Of a stretch of DNA of 64,000 nucleotides, positions 7,564 to 15,880 are shown piece by piece; within the stretch, counting starts at the first letter, position 1, and each line of letters opens with the position of its first letter. Source of the DNA: Saccharothrix longispora (GTDB taxonomy: Bacteria > Actinomycetota > Actinomycetes > Mycobacteriales > Pseudonocardiaceae); NCBI RefSeq assembly GCF_030852425.1, contig NZ_NSDM01000004.1:62001-126000 (forward strand), written 5' to 3'. Made by a program: the position numbers and the translations under genes. The notes beneath the pieces are model-generated. The model made no database searches. It saw only the letters and a program-made list of their open reading frames with translations, and was not told the origin of the DNA.

Positions 7564-9144
7564 ATGGCCACCGCCGACCCCGCCGACCCCGCCGCCTCTG
7601 ACGCGGCCCCCGACGACACCGACGCCGACGCCGGTTCACGAGGACCGGGCGCGGGGGCGTCCGAACCCGGCGCGACCGCCGGGAGCGGTGCCGGGCCCAG
7701 GGTGTCCGGGCTCGACGCGTTCTTCAAGATCTCCGCGCGCGGCTCCACGGTCGGCCGCGAGGTGCGCGGCGGCCTGGTCACGTTCGTGACCATGGCCTAC
7801 ATCGTCGTGCTGAACCCGCTGATCCTGGGCAGTTTCGCCGCCGACGACCCGTCCGCCAAGGTCGACGTCCTGGGCAACATCCTCACCGTGCCGCAGGTGG
7901 CGGCGGTCACGGCGCTCGTCGCGGGCGTCATGACGATCCTGTTCGGACTGGTCGCGAACTACCCGTTCGCGCTCGCCACGGGCCTGGGCATCAACTCGTT
8001 CGTCGCGGTGACGATCGTGCCGCAGGTGTCGTGGCCCGAGGCGATGGGCCTGGTCGTCGTCAACGGCCTGGTGGTGCTGCTGCTGGTCGTCACGGGCGTC
8101 CGCACGGCCGTGTTCAACGCGGTGCCCGCCGAGCTGAAGGCGGCCATCGCGGTCGGCATCGGCCTGTTCATCTGCTTCATCGGCCTGGTCGACGCGGGTT
8201 TCGTGCGCCGCGTCCCGGACGCCGCGGGCACGACCGTCCCGGTCGGACTGGGCATCGGCGGCTCGATCGCGTCGTGGCCCACGTTCGTGTTCGTCGTCGG
8301 CCTGGTCCTGACCGGCATCCTGGTGGCGCGCAAGGTCAAGGGCGGCATCCTGATCGGCGTCCTGTCCGCGACCGTCCTGTCCGTCGTGATCGAGGCGATC
8401 GTCGAGGCGGGCCCGTCGGCGGGCGTGAACCCGACCGGCTGGAACCTGGGCTACCCGGCGCTGCCGGACGAGGTGTTCGGCCTGCCGGACCTCAGCCTGC
8501 TCGGCGACGTGTCGTTCGGCGCGTGGACCCGGGTGCCCGCGCTGACCGCCGCGCTGCTGGTGTTCACGCTGGTCCTGACGGACTTCTTCGACACGGTCGG
8601 CACGATGACGGGCCTGGGCAAGGAGGCCGGGCTGATCGGGAGGGACGGCCAGTTGCCGGGCGTGTCCAAGGCGCTGTTCGTGGACGGCCTGGGCGCGGTG
8701 GCGGGTGGTGCGGCGTCCTCGTCGTCGAACACCGTGTTCGTCGAGTCGGCGGCCGGCATCGCGGAGGGCGCGCGGACGGGCCTGGCGAACGTCGTGACGG
8801 GCCTGCTGTTCCTCGCCGCGATGTTCCTGACCCCGCTGTACTCGATCGTGCCGGTCGAGGCGGCGGCGCCGGCGCTGGTGATCGTCGGCGCGCTGATGAT
8901 CGCCCAGGTCAGGGAGATCGACTTCGCCGACTTCTCGGTGGGGCTGCCCGCGTTCCTGACCATCGTGGTCATGCCGTTCACCTACTCCATCGCGAACGGC
9001 ATCGGCGCGGGTTTCGTCAGCTACGTGCTGCTGCGCGCGCTGACCGGTCGGGCGCGCAGCGTGCACCCGTTGATGTGGGTGGTGTCGGCGGCGTTCGTCG
9101 TCTACTTCGCGATCGGGCCGATCCAGGCGGTCCTGGGCGGCTGA
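7564..9144 (+). CDS. NCS2 / AzgA-type purine permease
   Basis: 526 aa. ATG 7564 is preceded by AAGGAGAAGAG. The first 50 residues are Ala/Asp/Gly-rich and disordered. The membrane part starts at about 60 with GREVRGGLVTFVTMAYIVVLNP, the hallmark of the AzgA/PbuG branch of nucleobase:cation symporters (adenine, hypoxanthine or guanine uptake). Later landmarks are TDFFDTVGTMTGLGKEAG (substrate-binding segment of the family) and SSSNTVFVESAAGIAEGARTG. About 12-14 helices. The long N-terminal tail is an extension relative to PbuG. The purine specificity is from family knowledge and not read from residues. Monocistronic; the MarR regulator follows by 72 bp. Confidence 0.88.
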   Translation: MATADPADPAASDAAPDDTDADAGSRGPGAGASEPGATAGSGAGPRVSGLDAFFKISARGSTVGREVRGGLVTFVTMAYIVVLNPLILGSFAADDPSAKVDVLGNILTVPQVAAVTALVAGVMTILFGLVANYPFALATGLGINSFVAVTIVPQVSWPEAMGLVVVNGLVVLLLVVTGVRTAVFNAVPAELKAAIAVGIGLFICFIGLVDAGFVRRVPDAAGTTVPVGLGIGGSIASWPTFVFVVGLVLTGILVARKVKGGILIGVLSATVLSVVIEAIVEAGPSAGVNPTGWNLGYPALPDEVFGLPDLSLLGDVSFGAWTRVPALTAALLVFTLVLTDFFDTVGTMTGLGKEAGLIGRDGQLPGVSKALFVDGLGAVAGGAASSSSNTVFVESAAGIAEGARTGLANVVTGLLFLAAMFLTPLYSIVPVEAAAPALVIVGALMIAQVREIDFADFSVGLPAFLTIVVMPFTYSIANGIGAGFVSYVLLRALTGRARSVHPLMWVVSAAFVVYFAIGPIQAVLGG

Positions 9145-9204
9145 CGATCCCGGGGTGGTGGAACGGGAGGACAAGTTCACACGATGGGTGCACAGATCGT
9201 GAGG

Positions 9205-9210
9205 TATGCT
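9205..9210 (+). promoter_or_regulatory. -10 element of predicted leaderless promoter (MarR-MFS operon)
   Basis: TATGCT ends 6 nt before GTG 9217, so the transcript should start at or next to the GTG. The nearby GCTAAC could also be part of an autoregulatory MarR site, but I see no convincing dyad. Confidence 0.5.
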
Positions 9211-9216
9211 AACTAC

Positions 9217-9648
9217 GTGGCGGAGACCGAGGTGGAAGCGGGACTGGCGAGCCGGTTGCGACTGGCCGTCGTCAGGCTGAACCGCAGGCTCCGCGCGCAG
9301 CGGGTGAACTCCGCGATCTCGCTCACCCAGGTGTCCGCGCTGTCCACGCTGCACAAGTGCGGACCGCTGACGCCCGGCGAGCTGGCCGCCAGGGAAGGCG
9401 TCCAGCCGCCGTCGATGACCAGGGTCATCGCGGCGCTGGAGGAGTACGGCTTCGCCACGCGCCGCCCCCACCCCACCGACGGCCGGCAGGCCATCGTGGA
9501 GCTGAGCGAGGCGGGGCTGAGCTACATCGACGAAGAGGTGTCCGCGCGCGAGGCCTGGTTGGACGTCCGGCTGGCCGAGCTGACACCGGAGGAACGGGAC
9601 GTGCTGTCGCGCGCGTCCGGGATCATCGACAGGATGGCGGGGCAGTAA
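9217..9648 (+). CDS. MarR-family transcriptional regulator
   Basis: 143 aa from GTG 9217; an ATG 33 bp upstream is in frame but lies before the -10 box. It shows the winged-helix MarR layout: helical N terminus (ASRLRLAVVRLNRRLRAQR), HTH with LTPGELAAREGVQPPSMTRVIAALEEYGF (around 50-78), wing with RRPHPTDGRQAIVELSEAG (around 80-98), and a C-terminal dimer helix. Orthologous by position and sequence style to the MarR regulator beside the rRNA methyltransferase in mycobacteria (Rv0880, from memory). Cotranscribed with the MFS gene 4 bp downstream, whose expression it most likely controls. Ligand unknown. Confidence 0.88.
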   Translation: MAETEVEAGLASRLRLAVVRLNRRLRAQRVNSAISLTQVSALSTLHKCGPLTPGELAAREGVQPPSMTRVIAALEEYGFATRRPHPTDGRQAIVELSEAGLSYIDEEVSAREAWLDVRLAELTPEERDVLSRASGIIDRMAGQ

Positions 9649-9652
9649 CGAC

Positions 9653-10975
9653 GTGCCGGCGTACGCGGGTGGTGCAGAGACCGGTCAGCTCGATCGCAAC
9701 ACGGCCGCACCCCCGCCGCGCAGCGGCATGTTCGGCTCCCTCCGCGTCCGCAACTACCGCCTCTACGCGTCCGGCCAGGTCGTCTCGCTGGTCGGCCTGT
9801 GGATGCAGCGCGTCGCCCAGGACTGGCTGGTCCTGGAGCTGTCGGACGGCTCACCGGTGGCGCTCGGCATCGCCGCCGCGCTCCAGTTCGCGCCGACGCT
9901 GCTGCTGTCGCTGTGGGCCGGTGTGCTCGCCGACCGGCTCGACAAGCGCAAGCTGCTGCTGGTGCTGGAGACCGGGCTCGGGCTGTGCGCGCTGGTGCTG
10001 GGGCTGCTCGACGTCACCGGCGTCGCCGAGCTGTGGCACGTCTACCTGCTGTGCCTGCTGCTCGGCGCGGTGTCCGCGGTGGAAACCCCCGTGCGGCAGA
10101 GCTTCGTGGTCGAGATGGTCGGCCGCGACCAGCTGACCAACGCCGTCGCGCTCAACTCCATGACGTTCAACCTGGCCCGGATGGTCGGCCCGGCCGTCGC
10201 CGGCGGGCTGATCGTCTTCGTCGGGACGGGCTGGGTGTTCCTGATCAACGCGGCCAGCTTCCTCGGGGTGCTGCTCGGGTTGTTCCTGATGAACCCGCGC
10301 GAACTGCACCGCGGCGACCCGGTGCCGCGCCGGAAGGGGCAGTTGCGGGAGGGGCTGCGGTACGTCCGCAAGCGCGCCGACCTGGTGATCCTGCTGTTCC
10401 TGGTGTTCTTCATCAGCACGTTCGGGTTGAACTTCTACGTGACCCTGGCGGTGTTGGCGCGCAACACCTTCGGCGGCGACGCCAGTGCGTACGGCCTGCT
10501 GTCCACGATGCTGGCGGTCGGCACCCTGGCGGGCGCGACCCTGGCCGCGAAGCGCAGCGCCAACGGCAAGCCGAGGCTGCGCCTGCTGATCATCGGCGCC
10601 CTCGCGTTCGGCGTGCTGGAGATCGTCGCCGGCGTGCTGCCCACGATGTGGCTGACGGGCGTCGCGCTGATCCCGCTGGGCATCGCCATGATGACGTTCA
10701 CGACCACCGCGAACGCCACCGTGCAGCTGGCCGTGGAGCCCGCGATGCGGGGCCGGGTCATGGGCCTGTACATGCTGGTGTTCCTGGGCGGCAACCCGGT
10801 GGGCGGCCCGGTGATGGGCTGGCTGGCGGAGCACTTCACCCCCCGCGCGCCGCTCGTGGTCGGCGGCGCCGTGTCGATCCTCGCGGCCGTGGTGGGCGGG
10901 ATCGTGCTGGCCCGCCGGGGCGGCCTTACCCTGCCGATCCCGCGCTTCGGCCTGCGCCGCCGCTCCCGCCCCTGA
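9653..10975 (+). CDS. MFS exporter (enterobactin-exporter-like / MFS_3)
   Basis: 440 aa from GTG 9653, 4 bp after the MarR stop. Helix 1 begins RVRNYRLYASGQVVSLVGLWMQRVAQDWLVLEL, the signature of the EntS/MFS_3 branch; motif A is present as GVLADRLDKRKLLL (around 84-97). The long stretch ETPVRQSFVVEMVGRDQLTNAVALNS is also typical. About 12 helices; the C terminus is a short basic tail. Pairing with a MarR regulator suggests efflux of a toxic or signalling small molecule, which is inference. The gene ends TGACCCGCGCG, which resembles the first bases of the repeat-array ends but is not followed by repeat units. Confidence 0.88.
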   Translation: MPAYAGGAETGQLDRNTAAPPPRSGMFGSLRVRNYRLYASGQVVSLVGLWMQRVAQDWLVLELSDGSPVALGIAAALQFAPTLLLSLWAGVLADRLDKRKLLLVLETGLGLCALVLGLLDVTGVAELWHVYLLCLLLGAVSAVETPVRQSFVVEMVGRDQLTNAVALNSMTFNLARMVGPAVAGGLIVFVGTGWVFLINAASFLGVLLGLFLMNPRELHRGDPVPRRKGQLREGLRYVRKRADLVILLFLVFFISTFGLNFYVTLAVLARNTFGGDASAYGLLSTMLAVGTLAGATLAAKRSANGKPRLRLLIIGALAFGVLEIVAGVLPTMWLTGVALIPLGIAMMTFTTTANATVQLAVEPAMRGRVMGLYMLVFLGGNPVGGPVMGWLAEHFTPRAPLVVGGAVSILAAVVGGIVLARRGGLTLPIPRFGLRRRSRP

Positions 10976-11062
10976 CCCGCGCGCCACCCGTCCGACCACC
11001 CCGTTCGCCAGGCCGTCGCACCCCGCCCGGCCGCTCCACCCGCCCCGTCCGCCCGGCCGTCG

Positions 11063-11068
11063 CACAAT
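11063..11068 (+). promoter_or_regulatory. -10 element of predicted leaderless promoter (fetB-like gene)
   Basis: CACAAT ends 6 nt before GTG 11075, the same sequence and spacing as at the DUF3027 gene. Confidence 0.5.
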
Positions 11069-11074
11069 CGTCGC

Positions 11075-11839
11075 GTGGTCATCGCAACGGACTGGGTCCG
11101 CCTGCTCGTCGTCTGCCTGGTCCTCACCGCCGCCGCCGCGGCGGTCGTGCGGTGGGGCGGCCTCGCGTCACCCGGACCGGTCGTCCGGGCGGCCCTGCGG
11201 GCGACCGCGCAACTCGCCGCCGTGTCCGCCGTCATCACGGCGGTGCTCGCGTCCCTGCCCTTGACGGTCGGCTTCCTCGTCCTGATGGCCGCCGTGGCGA
11301 CCGGCACGTCCGCCGCCCGCACCGGGACCGGCCGGCGGGGCGCGTGGGTCGGGGTCGCCATCCTCGGCGGCGCGCTCCCCGCCGTCGCGCTGCTGGTGCT
11401 CGGCGGCCTGGTGCCGGTGACCGGCATCGCGCTCGTCCCCGTCGGCGGCATCCTCGTCGGCGGCGCGATGACCGCGACCACGCTGTCCGTCCGGCGCGCC
11501 CTCGACGCCCTGCGGGACCGGCACGGCGAGTACGAGGCGGCGCTGGCGCTCGGCTTCACCGAACCGGACGCGGTGCGCGAACTCGTGCGCCGGCCCGCCG
11601 CCGAGGCCCTCCTGCCCGCGCTCGACCAGACCCGCACGGTGGGGTTGGTGACGCTGCCCGGCGCGTTCGTCGGGATGCTGCTCGGCGGTGCGCCGGTGTG
11701 GCAGGCGGGGGCGCTGCAACTCGTCGTGCTGCTCGCCCTGCTGGCGGTGGAGGCGGTGGCGATCGTCGTGGTCGTGGAACTCGTGGCGCGCGGTTTCGTG
11801 CGCCGGGCTTCACAAGAAGAGGAGCTTAGGCTAACCTAA
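11075..11839 (+). CDS. fetB: FetB/YbbM-type (UPF0014) ABC transporter permease, orphan
   Basis: 254 aa. Six to seven hydrophobic helices. The cytoplasmic loop GEYEAALALGFTEPDAVRELVRRPAAEALLPALDQTRTVGLVTLPGAFVG, here about 150-200, is the conserved coupling region of the UPF0014/FetB family, followed by MLLGGAPVWQA. In E. coli FetAB exports iron and protects from iron and peroxide stress. The partner ATPase FetA is not adjacent; the next ABC gene is an ABC-F protein, which is not a transporter subunit. The last codons (EEELRLT then TAA) lie inside an IdeR-like iron box and an outward-reading promoter. Metal specificity is therefore suggested by both family and site, but transport direction is not. 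Confidence 0.78.
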   Translation: MVIATDWVRLLVVCLVLTAAAAAVVRWGGLASPGPVVRAALRATAQLAAVSAVITAVLASLPLTVGFLVLMAAVATGTSAARTGTGRRGAWVGVAILGGALPAVALLVLGGLVPVTGIALVPVGGILVGGAMTATTLSVRRALDALRDRHGEYEAALALGFTEPDAVRELVRRPAAEALLPALDQTRTVGLVTLPGAFVGMLLGGAPVWQAGALQLVVLLALLAVEAVAIVVVVELVARGFVRRASQEEELRLT

Positions 11840-11840
11840 G
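11809..11840 (+). promoter_or_regulatory. IdeR/DtxR-type iron box overlapping a sigma-70-like promoter
   Basis: TTCACA (11809-11814), a 17-bp spacer and TAACCT (11832-11837) make a good vegetative promoter reading right. Bases 11821-11839, GGAGCTTAGGCTAACCTAA, match the IdeR consensus TTAGGTTAGGCTAACCTAA at 16 of 19 positions. The core CTTAGG-CTAA-CCTAAG (11825-11840) is a perfect 6-4-6 inverted repeat. A regulator bound here would cover the -10 box and repress when iron is plentiful. The site overlaps the fetB stop codon, so it serves something downstream. Confidence 0.65.
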
Positions 11841-11843
11841 TCA

Positions 11844-11933
11844 CGTCGCTTCGTGGTGGGAGCGGCAGTCAGTTCGGGAACAGACGAGGCCCCGCCTCCC
11901 GGTCGTACCGCCGGGCGGCGGGGCCTCGTCGTG
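11844..11933 (+). ncRNA. Candidate iron-regulated small RNA
   Basis: Predicted from position only. A start point about 7 nt after the -10 box would be near 11844, and the strong hairpin at 11883-11930 would end the transcript near 11933, giving about 90 nt. No ORF with a ribosome binding site fits. The 5' part (11844-11882) is unpaired enough to act as a seed region. IdeR-controlled small RNAs with this logic are known in mycobacteria (MrsI). Alternatives: the hairpin is only the fetB terminator, or the promoter feeds readthrough into the ABC-F gene. Confidence 0.4.
11883..11930 (+). terminator. Strong hairpin terminator
   Basis: GACGAGGCCCCGCC (11883-11896) pairs perfectly with GGCGGGGCCTCGTC (11917-11930), and an inner CCCGG/CCGGG pair extends the stem. 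No T tract follows, as is usual in this GC-rich genome. Confidence 0.75.
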
Positions 11934-12013
11934 CCCGCACCCCGTCCGCTCCGGGGAGCACCGGCGCGGAAAACCAGGTGCCCCCGGACCCGTGTCCCTG
12001 CCACCCTCGGAAC

Positions 12014-13630
12014 GTGTCCGCACTGACCGCCCGGGGCGTGTCGCTGTCGTTCGGCCCGCACACCGTGCTCGCCGCCGTCGACCTCGACGTCCCCGCCGGC
12101 GAACGCGTGGGCCTGATCGCGCCCAACGGCGTCGGCAAGTCCACCCTCCTGCGCGTCCTCGCCGGCGAACTGCGCCCCGACACCGGCACCGTCACCGCCC
12201 GCGGCCACGTCGCCCACCTCACCCAGGAGACCTCACCGCACCCCGGCGAATCCCTGCGCGACCACCTCGCCCGCCGCACCGGCGTCGCCGCCGCCGTCCA
12301 GCGCTTCGAACGCGCCACCGCCGCGCTGACCACCGGGACACCCGGCGCCGACGACGCCTACACCCGCGCGTTCGACGAGTGGACCGCCTCCGGCGCACCC
12401 GACTTCGCCGAACGCGCCGACGAGGTGTGCGAACGCCTCGGCCTGCCCGCGTCCCTCCTGGACGACCGCGGCCCCGACGAGCTGTCCGGGGGCCAGTCCG
12501 CCCGCCTGCGCCTCGCCGCCGTCCTGCTCACCACCGCCGACGTGCTGCTGCTCGACGAACCCACCAACGACCTCGACCTCGCCGGCCTGGAACTGCTGGA
12601 GGCGCACGTGCTGCGCAGCCGCGCCGCCATGGTCCTCGTCAGCCACGACCGCGAGTTCCTCGCCCGCACCACCACCGCCATCGCCGAACTCGACGAGTTC
12701 ACCAGGGGCGTCACCGCGTACGGCGGCGGCTGGGAGGCGTACGCGCACGAACAGGCCGCCGCCCGCCGCCGCGCCCGCGAGGAGTACGAGACCTACGCCG
12801 CCAGGCGCGACGCCCTCGTCGCCCGCTCCCGCCGGACCCGGGAGTGGTCCAGGGCGGGCGTGCGGCGCGTCGCCAGGTCCGACGAGAGCGACAAGAACAT
12901 CAAGCACGCCCGCAAGCAGGGCGCCGAGAACCTCTCCGCCAAGGCGTCCGCCGCCGACCGCGCCCTCGACCGCCTCGACGAGGTCGAGGAACCCCGCGAA
13001 CCGTGGGAACTGCGCCTCACCCTCCCGTCCGCGGGCCGCGGCAGCCAGGTCGCGTTCACCCTGCGCCGGGCGGTCGTGCGACGCGGCGACGTCGAACTCG
13101 GCCCGGTCGACCTCACCGTCGGCGCGGGCGAGCGGTGGCGCGTCGTGGGACCCAACGGCTCCGGGAAGTCCACCCTCCTGGCGGCCCTGCTCGGCCGCCT
13201 GCCACTGGTCTCCGGCGACCGGGCGCAGGGGCCGAACGTCGTCGTCGGCGAAGTGGACCAGGTGCGCGCCGACTTCGCCACCACCACGCCCGTGCTCGAC
13301 GTCGTGGTCGCCTCCACCGGCCTGTCGCCCGAGGAGGCCAGGACCCTGCTGGCGAAGTTCCGGATCGGCGCCGGCGCCGTGCTCCGACCGTCCGCGTCGC
13401 TGTCGCCGGGCGAGCGGACCCGGGCCGGCATGGCGGTGCTCCAGGCACGCGGCACGACGTGCCTCGTGCTGGACGAACCCACCAACCACCTGGACCTGGC
13501 GGCCATCGAACAACTCGAACGGGCCCTCGCCGACTACGCGGGCACCCTGCTGCTGGTCACCCACGACCGAAGGCTGGCCGACGCGGTGGGGGTGGACCAC
13601 ACCCTGGACGTCCGAACCCTGGCAAGATAG
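12014..13630 (+). CDS. ABC-F ATPase (ribosome-associated / antibiotic-resistance type)
   Basis: 538 aa from GTG 12014. Two ABC domains and no membrane segment. Domain 1: Walker A APNGVGKST (about 36-44), signature LSGGQSARL (about 157), Walker B LLLDEPTNDLDL (about 178). A charged linker of about 80 residues (the ABC-F P-site tRNA interaction motif region) contains EEYETYAARRDAL and SDESDKNIKHARKQGAENLS. Domain 2: Walker A GPNGSGKST (about 379), signature LSPGERTRAG (about 463), Walker B LVLDEPTNHLDL (about 485). ABC-F proteins bind the ribosome and either release stalled complexes or dislodge antibiotics. The modest length and arrangement fit actinomycete self-resistance-like members, but no biosynthetic cluster is nearby, so housekeeping and resistance roles cannot be separated. 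Five bp before the next gene. Confidence 0.88.
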   Translation: MSALTARGVSLSFGPHTVLAAVDLDVPAGERVGLIAPNGVGKSTLLRVLAGELRPDTGTVTARGHVAHLTQETSPHPGESLRDHLARRTGVAAAVQRFERATAALTTGTPGADDAYTRAFDEWTASGAPDFAERADEVCERLGLPASLLDDRGPDELSGGQSARLRLAAVLLTTADVLLLDEPTNDLDLAGLELLEAHVLRSRAAMVLVSHDREFLARTTTAIAELDEFTRGVTAYGGGWEAYAHEQAAARRRAREEYETYAARRDALVARSRRTREWSRAGVRRVARSDESDKNIKHARKQGAENLSAKASAADRALDRLDEVEEPREPWELRLTLPSAGRGSQVAFTLRRAVVRRGDVELGPVDLTVGAGERWRVVGPNGSGKSTLLAALLGRLPLVSGDRAQGPNVVVGEVDQVRADFATTTPVLDVVVASTGLSPEEARTLLAKFRIGAGAVLRPSASLSPGERTRAGMAVLQARGTTCLVLDEPTNHLDLAAIEQLERALADYAGTLLLVTHDRRLADAVGVDHTLDVRTLAR

Positions 13631-13635
13631 GGCGC

Positions 13636-14046
13636 ATGGGCACCGAGGAGGACTGGCCGGTCGAGCAGACGTGGTCGTTGCGGAACACGCACTGGCACGC
13701 GTACGTGGAGCACACGTCCCTCGACCACGCCTCCCCGCGCTCCGAGCGCCTGGAGCGCACGCCGGAGGAGGTGCTGACCACCCCCGCGGAGGTGGCCGCG
13801 TGGCTGGAGGTCAACCTCCGCAGCGCCACGAAGCCCGAGGAAGCCGGCAAGAAGCGCACCAAGGACGACCGCGACTTCACCGACTCGAACCGCGTGCACA
13901 CCTCGCTGGCGTCGGCGGGCGAGAGCATCTACACGGGCGTCAAGGGCATGCTGACCCTGGCGGTCGAGGCGGTGACCCCCGACGAGTGCCGCAACACCCA
14001 CGACGGCGCGGACGTGGCACCGCTGAAGTCGGGCCGCCGGCGCTGA
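13636..14046 (+). CDS. Conserved hypothetical protein, 136 aa
   Basis: ATG 13636 lies 5 bp after the ABC-F stop, so cotranscription is likely. Cytoplasmic, charged, no signal or membrane segment. It opens with tryptophan-rich VEQTWSLRNTHWHAYVEH, then a basic KKRTKDDRDF patch and an Ala/Ser/Gly-containing helical part (SLASAGESIYTGVKGMLTLAVEAVTPDECRN). I do not recognise a family. Codon use matches its neighbours, so it is a real gene. Confidence 0.7.
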   Translation: MGTEEDWPVEQTWSLRNTHWHAYVEHTSLDHASPRSERLERTPEEVLTTPAEVAAWLEVNLRSATKPEEAGKKRTKDDRDFTDSNRVHTSLASAGESIYTGVKGMLTLAVEAVTPDECRNTHDGADVAPLKSGRRR

Positions 14047-14374
14047 CCGGATCACCCGATCGGGGAACGAAGATCGGGTATGAGTGGTGATGGCGATGTT
14101 GTTGCCGGAAAGATGGAGGCGGCGGCGCACCGGACCCCGTGTCCTGTGAACCGCGCCGTGCGTCGCGCCCCGTGCGCCATGACTCGTGCCCGTGGCTCGT
14201 GCGCCGTGACCCACGCCCGGGCCTGGGGCCGAGCCCGACTCCGATCCGCTCCCGTCGAACAGGGCCAAGCCCCCGCAGGGCAGGACCGTCGGACAGGACC
14301 GGGGCCCGCCGCGCCCCGACAGAGCGGCGGGCCCCGGAGTCGGGGTGGTCACCCGGGTGGCGCGCTGGGGCGGG
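14047..14374. other. 328-bp intergenic region between convergent genes
   Basis: It holds the terminator at 14299-14337. A frame open at 14080-14421 has a biased composition (Arg, Pro, Ala) with no domain and runs into the neighbouring antisense gene, so I do not call it. Nothing else recognised. Confidence 0.6.
14299..14337. terminator. Bidirectional hairpin terminator
   Basis: CCGGGGCCCGCCGC (14299-14312) pairs with GCGGCGGGCCCCGG (14324-14337), a perfect 14-bp stem with an 11-nt loop. It lies between the 136-aa gene and the convergent GCS2 gene. Confidence 0.75.
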
Positions 14375-15880
14375 TCACGGGGTCACCGGCCAGGTGTGGA
14401 CCGGTTCGCCCCCGTGCATGAGTTCCACGTACCTGGCCAGCATCGCGGACAGCGCGGTGTCCCGGTCGGCGCCCCGTGCCTCCAGCATCGCCACGGTCTC
14501 GCGCTGCCACTGCGAACCGGTCCGCCGCGCCAGGCACCGGGCCTCGATGACGCCGAGGTAGCGCTCCCGCGCCTCGTCGGACACGCCGCAGTCGCGCAGG
14601 CCCTCGTGGGCGAGGGGGAGCAGCCTGCGCAGCACCAGCTCGTCCGGGGGGACCCAGCCGATGCCCGGCCAGTAGAGCTGCGCGCCCATCCCGTGCCGTG
14701 AACCGGCGTACAGGTTCTCCTCCGCCGCGTGGAACGACATCTGACTCCACAGTGGACGTTCCGAGGTCGTCAGCGCCCGCTGCGCGCCGTAGAAGAACGC
14801 CGCGTTGGCCATCGTGTCCAGCACCGTCGGCCCCGCCGGCAGGACGCGGTTCTCCACTCGCAGGTGTGGAACCCCGTCCACCACGTCGTACACCGGCCGG
14901 TTCCAGCGCCACACCGTCCCGTTGTGCAGCCTCAGCTCCGTCAACGACGGCGTCCCGCCCGACCCCAGCACGTCCAGCGGGTCCTCGTCGCCGGTCTCCG
15001 GCAGCAGCGCCGGGAAGTACCGCACGTTCTCCTCGAACAAGTCGAAGATGGACGTGATCCACCGCTCCCCGAACCACACGCGCGGCCGGACACCCTGGTT
15101 CTTCAGCTCCTGCGTCCTGGTGTCGGTGGCCTGGAGGAAGAGCGGTATCCGGGTCTCGTGCCACAGCGCCCGGCCCAGCAGGAACGGCGAGTTCGCCGCG
15201 ATCGCCACCTGCACCCCGGCCAGCGCCTGCGCCGCGTTCCAGTGCGCCGCGAAGTCGTCCGGCGCCACCTGGAGGTGCAGCTGCACGGACGTGCAAGCCG
15301 CCTCCGGCATGATCGACTCCGCGTAGCCGGCCAGCTTCTCGCCGGTCCGGCCGGGCAGCGGCGACAGCTCGCCGGAGATGGACAGCGCGACCTCCTCGCC
15401 GCGCTCGGCGAGGATGCGGTCGTTGAGCACCGCGTAGCGCGGCTGGTTGGACAGCCACCGCCGTTCGAAGTGCTCCTGTCGCAACGTCGGCAGCACGCCG
15501 ATCATCACGATGGACGTCCCGGCGTCGTGCGCCTTGTCGTCGGCCGACGACAGCGTGGAGACCAGTTCGCGCTCCAGGTCGAGCGTCTCGTTCCCGGCCA
15601 GCTCGCGCGGCGGGACGTTCACCTCCAGGTTGTGCTGCCCCAGTTCGAGCGTGAACGAGGGGTCGTCGATCTTCTCCAGGACCTCGGAGTTGGCCATGGC
15701 CGGCCGGCACGCGCCGTCGACCAGGTTCAGTTCGATCTCCAACCCCATCTGCTGACGCGGGAACGAGAAGCTGTCCTCGACCAACATGGTCCCCAGCGCG
15801 TCCATGCACCGCTGCATGCGCTCGCGGTAGCGCTGGCGATCTTCCCTGGTGAACGTCCGACTGGACACATCCGTACCCAT
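14375..15880 (-). CDS. Glutamate-cysteine ligase family 2 (GCS2) protein
   Basis: 501 aa. ATG 15880 follows GGGAGGCGGC at good spacing; an in-frame ATG 69 bp upstream lacks a site. Family marks include GLEIELNLVDG (about 44-54, start of the carboxylate-amine ligase fold), LELGQHNLEVNVPP (about 75-88), QPRYAVLNDRIL, SVQLHLQVAPDDFAAHWNAAQ, and AANSPFLLG. GCS2 enzymes join Glu to Cys or to another amine using ATP. Actinomycetes make mycothiol rather than glutathione, and members of this subgroup are mostly uncharacterised, so the acceptor is unknown. Divergent from the TrmH-family gene across an AT-richer 195-bp region. Confidence 0.82.
   Translation of the reverse strand: MGTDVSSRTFTREDRQRYRERMQRCMDALGTMLVEDSFSFPRQQMGLEIELNLVDGACRPAMANSEVLEKIDDPSFTLELGQHNLEVNVPPRELAGNETLDLERELVSTLSSADDKAHDAGTSIVMIGVLPTLRQEHFERRWLSNQPRYAVLNDRILAERGEEVALSISGELSPLPGRTGEKLAGYAESIMPEAACTSVQLHLQVAPDDFAAHWNAAQALAGVQVAIAANSPFLLGRALWHETRIPLFLQATDTRTQELKNQGVRPRVWFGERWITSIFDLFEENVRYFPALLPETGDEDPLDVLGSGGTPSLTELRLHNGTVWRWNRPVYDVVDGVPHLRVENRVLPAGPTVLDTMANAAFFYGAQRALTTSERPLWSQMSFHAAEENLYAGSRHGMGAQLYWPGIGWVPPDELVLRRLLPLAHEGLRDCGVSDEARERYLGVIEARCLARRTGSQWQRETVAMLEARGADRDTALSAMLARYVELMHGGEPVHTWPVTP

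Noticed and set aside
9184..9216. ATG 9184 as start of the MarR gene
   Set aside because: It lies upstream of the TATGCT -10 box that fits a leaderless start at GTG 9217.
11821..11840. Iron box as an antisense (leftward) promoter into fetB
   Set aside because: No -35-like element exists at the right distance on the minus strand, whereas the plus strand has TTCACA at exactly 17 bp.
12014..13630. ABC-F protein as the missing FetA ATPase of the fetB-like permease
   Set aside because: It has two ABC domains with a charged linker and DEPTNHLD-type Walker B, the ABC-F pattern, and a terminator separates it from fetB.
14080..14421. Open frame of 113 codons in the gap after the 136-aa gene
   Set aside because: Biased composition, no domain or convincing ribosome binding site, and it reads through the bidirectional terminator into an antisense gene.
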